64,000 nt of DNA, from NCBI GenBank assembly GCA_007258455.2, contig VDFB02000003.1, forward strand, positions 40,861,986-40,925,985, given 5' to 3'. This DNA comes from Sequoia sempervirens (Eukaryota > Streptophyta > Pinopsida > Cupressales > Cupressaceae). This document shows, piece by piece, positions 1-10,950 of this stretch (position 1 is its first letter; each line of letters begins with the position of its first letter). Both the position numbers and the translations under genes were made by a program. The notes below the pieces were generated by a model that ran no database searches, had not been told where the DNA came from, and saw only the letters and a program-made list of their open reading frames with translations.

Positions 1-3000
1 AGAAAATAGAAGGAGACTAGTAGGACTCACATGAACAAGAACTGGATGAGGGTTGAAAAGAAGTCCCTAGCCAAGCTTCCCGATCAGCCTAAAACATCAT
101 ATTTCTACAAGGAGATTGGGGATATAATAATGATGCTCTCCAGAGTGTTTGGGAAGAGAGATGCCTCCCAGTTCAAGGAATGGATGTTTCCATTCATTCA
201 GACTATACTAGATGGTAGGAAACAATTTGATTGGCCTATGATTGTATTTGAATGCATACACAACCAGATGCTTAGAGTGAGAGAAACCAATAGTTTCTTC
301 ATGACCTCTTATGTGATTTATGTAGCAACCAGAAGGGGCATATTTCCTTGATTGAATGCAGTAGGAATATTGGGAGAATCCCAATGACAAAAACGGGTGT
401 GGGATCACTATGATCAGCTCACCTTGCAGACTTCTGAATCACACTACAAAAGATTTAATGATGTATTTGTGTATGTTATCATTAACCGGCTCATAGGAAA
501 TGCAGGCTACAGATTGAGCAAGGATGCTATGGCCTTTCTTACAGATTGGGGACATTGGTATATCCAATACCCCAAGTTCACTTGTTTTAGGCTGGCTATT
601 TTTGATGGTTACCCTCATCTACTCCCTAGGTGCTGCAACAACATAATTGTCTTGATGGAATTCATCTATCAAGCTATAACAATCAATCTTAAGTTTTCCA
701 ATAAGCACAAGACTGGTTGCCACAAATTCACCATGAAGTTGGGTGAGTATAGTTGTGTGCACAATGTGGCATCCAAGATAATATGCAATGAGTTAATCCA
801 TTTAAAGTTGGGTTTGTACACCTCTAGGAAGCATTTTGATCCTAAACACAAGATGCAGGCCTTGCTTCCTACTGTTTTTGATAAACACTTCAATCTTCTT
901 GAAAATTTTGGGTGGATCTGCAAGATGACTATGATCTGAGAAGAAGAAACTATGAAAGATTTCCTATCCTAGTCATGGTTGATTATGGGGTAAAGGATGA
1001 CATTCCTAACACATTGTTAGATGATAGGGTAAACCTGGATCCCTAATATGATGCTGAAAATATAGGCACCAAAGACTTAGATTCAATAGATTGGAATGCA
1101 GATGAGTCCATAGATATCAAGCAGATTGCAAGGCCAATCTTGGATAGGAGCATCCAATGGGTTGTTATGAGAATCAAGGAGCTAGAGGCTCAAACTTCCA
1201 AGAAAAGAAAGGCAACAGGCACCACCCAAGGGTACAAGAGGACAAAAAGAAGAATGGCTCCTAAGGAGAAATTGGAGTTTTTCCCTCCCAATTCTGGAGA
1301 GGAGATTCAACTTGTAATTCTTACTCAGGATCTTCTTGAAGCACATGGAGAAGAGGCTGCAATAAAACCTGGTGCCTCAACAATTTATCAAGGTGTAATA
1401 TCAACTCAACCTCTTATCATAGAACAGCCAAGTGGAGAGATGCCTATGGGAACCCTTCACAAAGAAGTTGAATCCTTGAAGGCGAAGGAGCCTGAGATTG
1501 AGATTCACGACATTGAGACAGATTTTGATGCCACCCATCTGATAGGGAGACTCATGTGGTCACATCCATTGATGAAGCTGAGGATGCGGGAACTGAGCAT
1601 GTTTTGACAGAAGAAGATCAATGGAAGTTTTTCGAGGATGCTAAGAGAGAAGCAAATGCCAAGGCACAAGTTGAGGCACTAGCTAAATAGAAAGAGATTG
1701 ATGGTAAGGCACAAGTTGATGCATTGATCAAACAACAAGAATTGGAGGCTAAAGCCAAGGCTGATGAACTGGCTAAGAAACAACGACAAAGAGATTAGGA
1801 ACTCAAAACCAAAGAAGAGAGAGATAAATTGGAAATGTTGCAAAAGATCCATGATCTTGAGGAGGATAAAGCTAGAAAAAGGAGAGAAAGAGAAGGCCTT
1901 GAGGCTAAATTCAAGACTGTTGAGGAATCCCACAGAAGGAAGGAAGAGGAAGAATTCCTACAAAGAGAAAAGGAGGCTAAAGAACTTGCTCTACATGAAC
2001 AGAAGTCTAAAGAGGCATGGGACAAGGTCAAGGAGCTTGAGAAATAGAGAGACCAAATGTATGAGGAGAAGAAGTTGGAAGAAGAGCATATGAAAAAGGA
2101 ATTAGAAGCCAAAAGGTTGTAAGAGAAGAAGGATGAGGAAGCTGAGAGACCTACACAAGAAGATGCACAAAGGGAACATTAGAATGTGCAAGAGATTGAT
2201 TCTCAACCTAGGACCACTATATTGCAACCATTATCTTCTGCCACTACTGCCACTTCTTCAACATAATTGGTCACTACTCCTATTGCTCCTATGTGGTTAA
2301 AACTTGATCTTGAGAAAAATCAGATAGTTCAAACTCAGCCTTTCAATTGGGATGAGATGATGAAGGAGATAGAGAGGGAAAGACCCAAGAAGAAGGCCAG
2401 AGTTCTTCATTCCACCAGGCTTACGAATGCAGGAGAGATTGTTATTGAATGTGAAATTTCAGTGGTGGATAAGGATGGGGAAGATAGGCAAATAACTAAT
2501 TACCAATTGGGCACTGTCAATTTGGGGAGACCTACAAGGAATCAACAAATGAACCTCATTGATATCATACCTTCCTCCACTAAATATAGAATGATAAAAG
2601 ATCAGCAGAAGAAGGATGAACTTAAAGCCCAATTGGATCAGTTACACAAATTTTGGAAGGATGTCTCTACTCCAATTTCTCAACAAGCTGCTACTCTAGA
2701 GATCCCAATCCTATTAAGCAAGAAAGAGGCTAATGACTTAGTGCAGATGAGGAGTAAGGTGGGGATGCTTGATCAGTGGATTGATAGGCTCAATCAAGAG
2801 GTTGGTGAAGTGCTAGTTGATGATTTCAAATTTCATGAAGGAGCACTTGAGTTGGAAGAGGAAATGAACCAGCATGCTAAAGTCCTGGAGAAACAAGATG
2901 AAGAATATATAGAACATGTTAAGAAACTAAAGGACATAAGCAAGGTGCCCAAGCCAACTCTCCTAGAACAATCAATCCTTGAGGAAGATAATGCAGATTT

Positions 3001-3517
3001 TATTGAGAAGACATTGAGCGTAATCCAATTCAGGTCCAAATTCATCTATGAGCATAAGAATAAAGTTCAAGAAGCTAGTAAAGACTTGAATGAAAAAATT
3101 GATGAATTGGAGGTAGTGGTTGCTATTTTTCTCAATGTGGACATCCTGGTCAAAGAAGGTATTCCTCTAGATAAGTTGAAGGAGAAGTGGAGTAGAAAAT
3201 CTGAGGAAGTAATGCAGAAAGAAGATGATGGAGAAGATTTGTTGTTGGATAGACTCATGGATATAAAAGATGAGGTGAAAGTTGCTAGGAGGGAATTAAT
3301 CAAATTGAAAGATATGCAAGAATTCACCTTAGCAGAGTTGATGGGGATTAAATTTGAGAATAATTGGGTGGATGGACCTGATCTAGACATTCTTCAACAA
3401 GTATTCTCCAATTATGATGAATATCTCCTTGACCAAGCAATGCATGAATGCGTTGGCAGTAGAATGTTCTCTTTTTGGTGGGAAACTTCCTCTCCTCTCC
3501 TATTTTGCAGGGTTTAG
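1..3517 (+). pseudogene. Copy A of an unrecognised single-ORF repeat family (N-terminal domain plus coiled coil)
   Basis: The 5' end lies outside the window. The protein can be followed through three frames: frame 1 to about 920, frame 3 from about 921 to 1570, frame 2 from about 1570 to 3517. The first 300 residues carry motifs shared with copies B and C: FMTSYVIYVA, HYKRFNDVF and WYIQYPKFT, then a GYPHLLPR-like segment. A basic linker follows (KKRKATGTTQGYKRTKRR, about 1200-1255), then a long Glu/Lys-rich coiled coil (1610-2200), a block with WLKLDLEKNQIV and NYQLGTVNLG, and a second helical region to about 3400. Stops at 349, 385, 1688, 1796, 2045, 2120, 2180 and 2264 all sit where Gln or Arg is expected. 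Beyond about 3450 similarity to the other copies fades, so the 3' end is uncertain. I do not recognise a named domain, and no RT or integrase accompanies it. Function unknown; it is probably a dead retroelement-borne gene. Confidence 0.75.
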
Positions 3518-4829
3518 ACATGAGTTCAACTTAAGCTCTCATCCACTAGTTCTACCTTTCTCCTTAGGTATCAGATTTTGGACAACAGGGCAGTCAATTG
3601 TTGAACATAAGATTAGCCAGTATAGTTCCTTCATACAGTTCCAACTCCTTGATTAGTGGATTTGAGTTTCTAATTGAGAGAAGTTTATGCATGGCATGCC
3701 TATATGTAACTTGGGCTCCATTTTTTAAAGGTCGACTAGTTGAAAAAGGATTAGCCACTTGATATGATAGCAAATAGTCATTAGTCTTAGAGTTTCATAA
3801 GTTTTAACAAGATACTTTGAAAATTCTGTTGAACTTGCATACTTTTTACAGCTTTATACAATTTACATGTTACTGTCAAGTTTGGACCTCTTTGATAAGG
3901 TTAATGAATCATAATCAATCTGTATTCCAGTGAGTTGTTGTGCCTAAATATTTTCTAGTTGATGCAAATCAATAGGGGAAACTGGATTTAAGATTATTTC
4001 ATTGAATTTTCTATGAATGAAATTACTTTTATGTCTATTTGATCTCGTTTTAGCAATGAGTGAGTGATCTGTTTCAAATCTTGAAGTAAAGTTTAAGTGA
4101 ATGGTTGTGATTATTGGATTTAGTACTATGAATGTATGCAATGGTGTAGGTTATTCTATGGATTGCATCATGTTATGGTTTTGGTTAGTTGAAGAAACAC
4201 TCGTTGTTAGGGTGCATGTCTGGTGTGAAGAATTTTTATTCATATTCTATTGTTTTGAAGCCCTAATCTATCATTTTCTATTTATTTATACCCCCCAATG
4301 TAGGTTAATTGATCTAATATAGTTTTTATCCTTTAGTACCAACAAGGCTCCTTGAACATTACAGTTACATTGGTCATTGAGTAACATCAACACAGTTGAG
4401 AACCAACTACTAGGACCTTGGGAGTTAGATTACTTTATGTTATCTTTCTTTTTTAGGAGAAATAGGATAGAGATATTATGTTTAATGTTGTTGTGTTGTT
4501 TTGACCATCAACATAGCATAACAAGGAGCCAAGTTACCATCCAAATTTAATATAGCACTCATTTGAAACATGACCAACACCACCTCATCACAGACCTTGG
4601 GGGAAATAAGTTCCAATACTTCTATACCATAATGGACCAACCCTTTCATACCATCTTCCAATAACATGTTCCACCAAATTTCTTCCATAATTCCATAATA
4701 AATAACACCAACTAAACCTAGGTATCTATACTTCGTGTAAACACTCAACTTCTATGATACACTTTACAAATCACTAATCCATTATACCAATGAAACAATC
4801 CACATAGCAACACTTTCACTTCTATACCC
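3518..4829. other. Unassigned sequence after copy A
   Basis: No supported coding region. Short ORFs on both strands show no domain and look like chance ORFs. A TATA-like stretch sits near 4278-4292 before a C-rich run. This could be the remnant LTR of the copy A element, but I found no terminal repeat or target duplication to prove it. Confidence 0.3.
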
Positions 4830-5690
4830 ATGGATAATTCAAAAACACCTTCACATGCATCATATATTTCACAAGAACCAACATCCAACATACACATGAC
4901 CACGCACATGCCTCAAAATCAAAACACCATACCTCAAAACCACACATTCATACCACAAAAAACTTCATACAATAATGTTATCACTTCCATTCCAATGAAT
5001 AACCCATAAAGCTCTTCACATGCATCCTACACATCATAAGAACCTACATCCCACATGCCCAAAAATTCCTACATTCCTCAAAATAAAAATATCATCCTAC
5101 AAAATTATAACCCCATCTCACAACCTCAAAACATTAACACCTCAAGTCAAATTCCTCAAAACCAAAACATCATCCCACCTAATTAAAATATCTTCTCACA
5201 TAATCCAACTCAAAACTCCATAACACCTCAACAATAATTCACTTCATCAAACACATTTACCACATCAAACATAACCACTAACACTTACACTCCATATAAC
5301 AATAAATACATTCCATAAAAAAAAGAACAATTGAACTTTCCCAAAGGAAATCATCCACTCATCACATTTCTACATACAATCCTATTAACACACCCACTTT
5401 CACACTTCCAAATGATTTGTCTCAACAAATTCAAGACTTGCAACAATAAATCTCAAACATGATGAACATGATGAACAAAGAGGAGTTACACATTGGAGGA
5501 TGTATGTCCTTATCCCTTTGATAGAACAATACCAATGCCACCCTTCCCTCATAATTTTAAAATGTTAAATTTGACAAATACAAGGGAAGGGTGATTATTC
5601 CTAGAGTTTCCCTCTTTTCTTTGTTTTAAAGTTTCACACATCTCATGATATTTCAAATGGTTTCAAAGAGATTACCCAGACTTTCCTATT
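4830..5690 (+). pseudogene. Ty3/gypsy gag N-terminal fragment
   Basis: From an ATG at 4830 the translation is a low-complexity Asn/Gln/Pro/Ser-rich leader (repeated IPQN-type motifs) with several stops at Gln codons. It then reads LSQQIQDLQQ, SNMMNMMNKEE and, at 5487-5560, YTLEDVCPYPFDR with PMPPFPHNF. That segment resembles the region preceding the gag core in plant Ty3/gypsy elements. The frame breaks at about 5580, and a possible degraded continuation (FKEITQTF) is seen near 5660. No capsid core, protease or RT follows. Probably the same gag type as the fragment at 20554, which begins roughly where this one ends. Confidence 0.55.
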
Positions 5691-5835
5691 TATTTTAAGT
5701 ATTAAAGCATTAATGATAATATATATTATATTGCTAAATGATTGTGTGCATCTATGAATGTGTATGGAATATGATAGAGTTTTATGTTGATTATGATTAT
5801 TAATGATGAAGAGATTCCTTTGAAATAAACTAACC

Positions 5836-5985
5836 CCTACAACAAAGGACCTATCAACCCGCATAAAAGGACTTGTCAACCCATAATAAAGGAATTTTTA
5901 ACTCGTAGCAAAGGTCTTGTCAACTCGCAACATAGGATGTTTGTTAACCCACAACAAAAGATATTTGTCAACTCATAGCTAAGGG
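5836..5985. repeat. Degenerate minisatellite, about six units of 24-28 bp
   Basis: Units share an 'acaaaggacttgtcaaccc' type core. Six imperfect copies can be followed, with bases drifting between units (aaaggacctatcaaccc, aaaggacttgtcaaccc, aaggtcttgtcaactc and so on). It may be a U3 enhancer-like array of an old LTR, since a TATA-like 'tttatttatagatc' lies about 60-80 bp beyond it, near 6054-6067. Confidence 0.6.
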
Positions 5986-6701
5986 GATGTTCACCTATAA
6001 CACATGTAGTCTTTTGTATATGATGGAGGTAGTGGTTGAAGATTGTGGAATGGTTTATTTATAGATCATTAAATTTTTACTGATGTTGTCACTGGAATAG
6101 AGAGAATCATGGAGGAAAGAAGATATTTGTGAAAACCATATATCATGGTTCATAAATAGTTATGCCTTGTTCTAGATGTTTCTAGTTATAATTATCTTTT
6201 TTATGGTGTGGGGTCTTAATGAGATTATGAAACTCTCACCTCCACATGATTAGTTTCCCATTATTGTTTAGAATAAGAATAAGTCATCTTCCTATATTTT
6301 GGGGTTAGTTGACATTTTTTACAAGTTTTTTGAGTCCAATAGTAATCAAACTCTTAGGATCTTGTACATATAGTAGGTCTTGTGTGAAGTCAAAGATCTA
6401 CTATTAGTAGATTAGGTTATCAACACTTTTTCTTAATCAATACTCTATTATCAACTTGTGTTATCCTTTCAAATTACAATAAAGATAGATTTAGTCAATT
6501 ACATGAAATTTTGAGTTAAGATTTGAGAAATATAGTATGGGATTGCAGCTAATCAAGCAAGGGCCAGTTGAGGTAATTGTAATACTCCTTGTATTTTAGA
6601 TTATTACTAACAATAGAATAAATTATTACATTGTATTACCTGATTTAAGTTGAATTGAATTGCTAAGTAGTAATAAATTGTTATAAAAAATTATTTCAAG
6701 T
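5986..6701. other. LTR-like non-coding sequence
   Basis: AT-rich with no ORF of interest. It contains a TATA-like motif near 6054-6067 and polyadenylation-like aataaa near 6478. The pattern of array, TATA and polyA signal is that of an LTR, but no partner copy or boundary was found. Confidence 0.3.
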
Positions 6702-7155
6702 ATGTTGATGGTGTTTTATGCACAACAACTCAGACAGAATATGATATTCTATCTCTCTTGAAAGGAAAATATTTATCAACAAGCCTCAAGAAATAAACCC
6801 AAGGTCTCTAATGTCAGGTCTTGACAATGCATAAACAACTCAGTGTTAAATGTGAAAATGTTGGTAATCACAAAGGGACCTTACTACAAGAAAATATTGA
6901 ATCCTTAAATCTATTAGATCTAGCAATATGGCGATACTTTCAATCCTAAATCTAACTTGAATTATAAAGAAATAGCAAAAGACAAAGGTTTTGAGAGACT
7001 TCTAAATTTAACATTAACTCTAAGATTAACAATGCAAATGATAAAGCACTTGAAATAGACCAATCCCTCAGAAACTGATTTCTGCTTAACCTGGATAAAT
7101 CTGCAATCTCACAGAAATAGTGCAATCTTCTAAGGTATTAAGATTTTCAGATCAT
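6702..7155 (-). repeat. Distal part of the copy B element LTR, left of the copia insertion
   Basis: This segment and 14298-14980 become contiguous when the copia element is removed. A candidate LTR terminus is the TGTTGATGG at 6702, which on the minus strand ends the LTR in CA. Combined LTR length would be about 1.1 kb. The boundary rests on the TG...CA rule only, because the second LTR of this element was not found. Confidence 0.45.
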
Positions 7156-8690
7156 TGTTGGAAAATGTGCCTCAATTCTTACTGGCATGTAACTCTTGAA
7201 GGGAAAAGTCAGTGTGACATTACTGATGTCTGGCCGACTAGCTATTCTGAATCCTTGTCAAATGTTCATGTCGCCGAGACAATGCTGCTATCTTGCCGAC
7301 TGGTGTTGTCATTGTGAATTGTGGTGTTCGTTGTAACCCTCTGCCGAGTGGAGACCTCTGGCCGACGGCTTGGTGACTAGCAGATGTCAAGGAGACTCAT
7401 GGCGATTGGGTCATCAGAGTCATTGGGGAGAGACTTGAACACTCGATAAGAACTCTCGGCGACTGTTAAAGTCTCACCGATAGTATATGGTCTTCGGGGT
7501 GACATGTTGTGTTCGTATGACCTCTCGACGAAAGCGGTAGACTATTTGGTGGAAGCCTTACCTTTCGGTATGTCATCTCACTGACTCGTGAGGTATCGCC
7601 GATGGTTGTGTGACTTCGGAGTAACATAATAGGTCTCGGTGAAATTCTTGGCGACATATGTTTGTCTCACCAATGCTCATCGGGGTAACATGGAAGCATC
7701 GGTAAGAAGTCTTTCCGATGGTTGGTTCTCTCGCCGATGGGTATGAACATCGGTGTAATCTCCTGGCGATAGCCTAAGTCTTGCCGACAAGTGTTCTTTT
7801 TGGTATGACTTGAAGGCTAGGTGTGATCTCTTGGCGAATGACGATAGTCTTGCCGATGGAAATGCTAATGTCTATGTGACTTTGGAACTTCGATATGATG
7901 TCTCATCGAAAATGATGGTCTTGCCGAATAGCGATACAAGTGATGGTCATCGGTATGAGGTCTTGGCGATAAGGTGAAGTCTAACTGACAACTTTTTGAA
8001 CTCGGTGTAACCTCTTGCCGATAGTGATGACTCTTGGCGATATCGATAATCAGGTCTATGTGGCATCGGGGAGACACTACTTGTGTCTCATCAACATGCG
8101 AATACAAATTGAACACCCTTGACCTAGTGATGACTATCCTATGTGGTGTCTCGTGGACCAATCAGAGGAAGTGAAATTCAAATAGTTGGCGGTTGGTTTT
8201 TTGCAGCAGTTGCGACGTTGGAATTGAACTGTCTGCAAGAAAAAATCTACACTAGAATGGAAACTTTCTACAATGGGTAATTACAGATAAGGATAAACAG
8301 AGGATAAAATCATAATGTGGTAAGATTCGAAGTAATCATTCTGAGTTGGAGTGTCATGGAATCTTTGAGGGAATTTTATGTAATAGATTGAATAGTGAAT
8401 GAAGCAACTATAAAAAAATAGATACCAGAGAGTTGTGTCTCTACATTGTATGTAATTTGTTGGTTACTAAAATACAAAGAGATTCGGTTTGGTGTGGTGG
8501 GTTTTTTCCCATAAGGGTTTTCCCAAGTAAATCTGGTGTTCATTTGTCTTTGTGTATTTTTTCTATTTCTGTAAATCTTTCATGTATGTCTTAATTGGAT
8601 TGTAATTTGGAATTTTAAAAGTACTTTCTACATTCTTCCCTATGGTTTTGACGTTAGGAAAATTGTTTCCGCACCTTGGATTTCCTTACA
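7156..8690 (+). repeat. Copia 5' LTR
   Basis: Begins TGTTGGAAAATG and ends TTCCTTACA. It contains many short CG-bearing motifs (gccgat, ggcgat, gccgac) at 20-40 bp spacing through 7230-8060, while the rest of the window is CpG-poor. Four copies of GCCGAC lie at 7233, 7295, 7361 and 7783. The 3' LTR has lost most of these to TG or CA. Confidence 0.93.
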
Positions 8691-8692
8691 AG

Positions 8693-8705
8693 TGGTATCA
8701 GAGCC
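8693..8705 (+). promoter_or_regulatory. Primer-binding site, initiator Met tRNA
   Basis: TGGTATCAGAGCC, complementary to the 3' end of plant initiator tRNA-Met, two bases after the 5' LTR end. It is the usual PBS of plant copia elements. Confidence 0.93.
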
Positions 8706-8805
8706 TGACCAGTTGTGTTATCCTTGTGAGTGGGTTGGGTTTTTTGTGTCAATTATTTTTTAGTGGGAGTTTGGTAGAGGTCTGATAGTTTAATTACAGA
8801 TTAAG

Positions 8806-9640
8806 ATGGAAAGCACATCCGGAAAGATTGAAATAGAGAAATTCAATGGTAGCAATTTTGAGTTGTGGAAACTCAAAATGGAAGATCTGTTAGTGGGCCG
8901 AGATCTTTGGAATGTTGTGTCTGGAACGAAACCTCAAGACATGAAGCAAGAGGATTGGGACTTGGCATATAGAAAATCAAAAGGGCTGATAAGGTTTTGT
9001 TTAGCAGACTCTGTTCTTCTAAATGTGCATGAAGAAAAGACTGCAGCCTCTTTGTGGACAAGACTGGGTGCTATTTATCAGGGCAAGTCCTTGGTGAACA
9101 AGTTGTTCTTGAGGAATAAGTTGTACTCCTTGGAGATGTAGGATGGAGCTATTGTTGCTGATCACTTGAATGCTTTCAACATGCTGATTGCTTAGTTAGC
9201 ATCTGTTGGTGTGAAGATAGATGAAGAAGATCGTTGCATGCTATTGCTATGTTCTTTGCATGATTCTTGGGATCATCTGGTGATGGAAATTGGGAGTAAA
9301 ACATCCACATTCAAGATGGAAGATGTTGTTGCCTCTCTATTATCAGAAGAAATGAGAAGGAAATCTTCTGAGATGGCAAAGGAGGCTCTTGCTGTCAGAG
9401 GTAGATCGAAGGAGAAAGGAAAGAAGAAGGACAAGAAATCTAGATCGAAATTAGAAGGGAGATCAAAGTCTCCTAGCAAGAAGTCCAAGGTGAAGTGCTG
9501 GAATTGTGGGCAACCTGGTCATGTATGAAAGGATTGCAAGGAGGAGAAAAAGAAGAAGAAGACCTCTTCTGACAATGATTCTTCTCAGAGTGATGCAGAT
9601 GCCTTCATTGTAGCCTTAGCTACGTAGACATTTGATGATG
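8806..9640 (+). pseudogene. Copia gag (capsid and CCHC nucleocapsid)
   Basis: Starts MESTSGKIEIEKFNGSNF at 8806, a typical copia gag start, and reads through WKLKMEDLL and RLGAIYQGKSLVNKLFLRNKL to a Lys-rich region and a zinc knuckle CWNCGQPGHV-x-KDC near 9497-9540. In-frame stops at 9139 (TAG), 9193 (TAG), 9526 (TGA, inside the knuckle where Arg is expected) and 9625 (TAG) all fit C-to-T changes at Gln/Arg codons. Role in an intact element: the virus-like particle coat. Same frame as protease. Confidence 0.9.
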
Positions 9641-9954
9641 TCTGGCTGATTGATTTTGGAGCATCTTTCCACATGACATCTCATAGAGATTGGTTCACGA
9701 AGTATGAAAAATACGATGGTGGAAAGGTGTATTTGGCAAGTGATTCATCTTTGGAAATTGTTAGTCGTGGAAGAGTCAGAATTCAATTCCCTGATGGAAG
9801 AGTGAACAGAATCAATGATGTGATGCATATACCAAGTCTGGCTCGAAATCTACTTTCTATTAGTAAGCTGAATGATATTGGAGTGCAAGTCACGTTCTCT
9901 GGAAATGGCTGCAAGATGACTAGAGGCTCTATGGTGCTAGCAAGGGGTGCTTGA
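9640..9954 (+). pseudogene. Copia aspartic protease region
   Basis: VWLIDFGASFHMTSHRDWF matches the copia protease active site, normally D-S-G-A/C. Here the Ser is Phe (TCT to TTT), which would kill it. It continues through GRVRIQFPDGRVNRINDVMHIPSLARNLLSISKL, the conserved C-terminal half, and stops at 9952 (TGA) where the integrase N-terminus begins. Confidence 0.88.
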
Positions 9955-10950
9955 ATCGGTACCTTGCTATTCAATGCTGGATGCAACATGGTGTAAACTC
10001 TAAACTTCACTATGGCATCATAGGCTAGGCCACATTGGTGAGAAAGGTTTAAAAACCTTGAAAAATAAAAACCTGGTAGAAGGGCTTGAAGATTGTAACC
10101 TTAAGTTCAAATTTTGTGAACATTGTATATATGGAAAACAACACCATGTTTCATTTTATTCCAGTCCTCACAAATCTTTTGGTTTGCTAGATTATATTCA
10201 TTATGATGTGTTTGGTCCAAGAATGTTCCTTCTTTATCTAAATCAAGATACTATGTGTCATTTATTGATGATTATTCAAGAAGAACATTTGTATATTTTC
10301 TGAAAAGTAAATCGAAGTGTTTAGTCAGTTTAAGGAATTTAAAACCTTGTAGAAAATCGACGGTAGGAAAATAAAATGTTTAAGGACTGACAATGGCGGT
10401 GAGTTTTGTTCGGATGAATTCGAAAGGTACTGTAAATATCATGGGATTAAAAGACATAAGACTACACCTTACACTCCACAACAAAATGGAGTTGTTGAAA
10501 GGTTCAACAGGACAGTAATGGAAAGAGCACGAAGTATGTTGAGCGTCTGGCTTGGAGGAGAAGTTATGGGCTGAAGCAGTCTGTACAACATGTTACTTGG
10601 TAAATCATTCTCTTAACGCTGCTCTTGTTGAGAAGACACCTTTGGAAGCATGGTCTGGAAATAAGCCCTCTCTGAGACATATTTGTGTCTTTGGCTGTGA
10701 GGCATATGCATATGTGTCGTTTGAAAAAAGATCTAAGTTGGAAAACAAAGCTGTAAAGTGTATTTTTATTGGCTATAGTGCTGGCATAAAAGGATACAAG
10801 CTTTGGAATCTTGAGACTGAGAAGGTTTTGTAAAGTAGAAGCATTATCTTTCATGAGTTAAAGCCTTCTACATTGGATCTGTAGTTAGAGAAGAAATCAG
10901 GAAATAAAAAGGATGTAGCAGAAATTCCTCCGACACCAGATAAAGAGGAA
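9955..10950 (+). pseudogene. Copia integrase, frameshifted
   Basis: Pieces across frames: CEHCIYGKQHHVSF (zinc-binding end) near 10100-10155, FIDDYSRRTFVYFLKSKS at 10260-10310, a TDNGGEFCSDEF-like stretch at 10388-10420, QQNGVVERFNRT near 10480-10515, then LWAEAVCTTCYLVN and PLEAWSGNKPSLRHICVFGCEAYAYV from 10552. This is the copia DDE integrase with its C-terminal extension. At least two frameshifts occur between 9955 and 10550, and a TAA lies at 10831 in a Gln position. It would insert element DNA into the genome if intact. Confidence 0.9.

Noticed and set aside
1795..2112. 105-codon Ser-rich minus-strand ORF
   Set aside because: Antisense of the copy A Glu/Lys coiled coil; Ser/Phe/Leu runs are the expected complement.
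3440..3530. Intron acceptor (tcctattttgcag) at the end of copy A
   Set aside because: Copies B and C show no introns, and the site lies where copy A similarity is already lost.
5020..5223. 67-codon Pro/His/Thr-rich ORF
   Set aside because: Shadow frame of the gypsy gag leader at 4830.
7230..8060. CRISPR-like spaced repeats in the copia LTR
   Set aside because: Repeats are short, irregular and degenerate, and the genome is a plant's.
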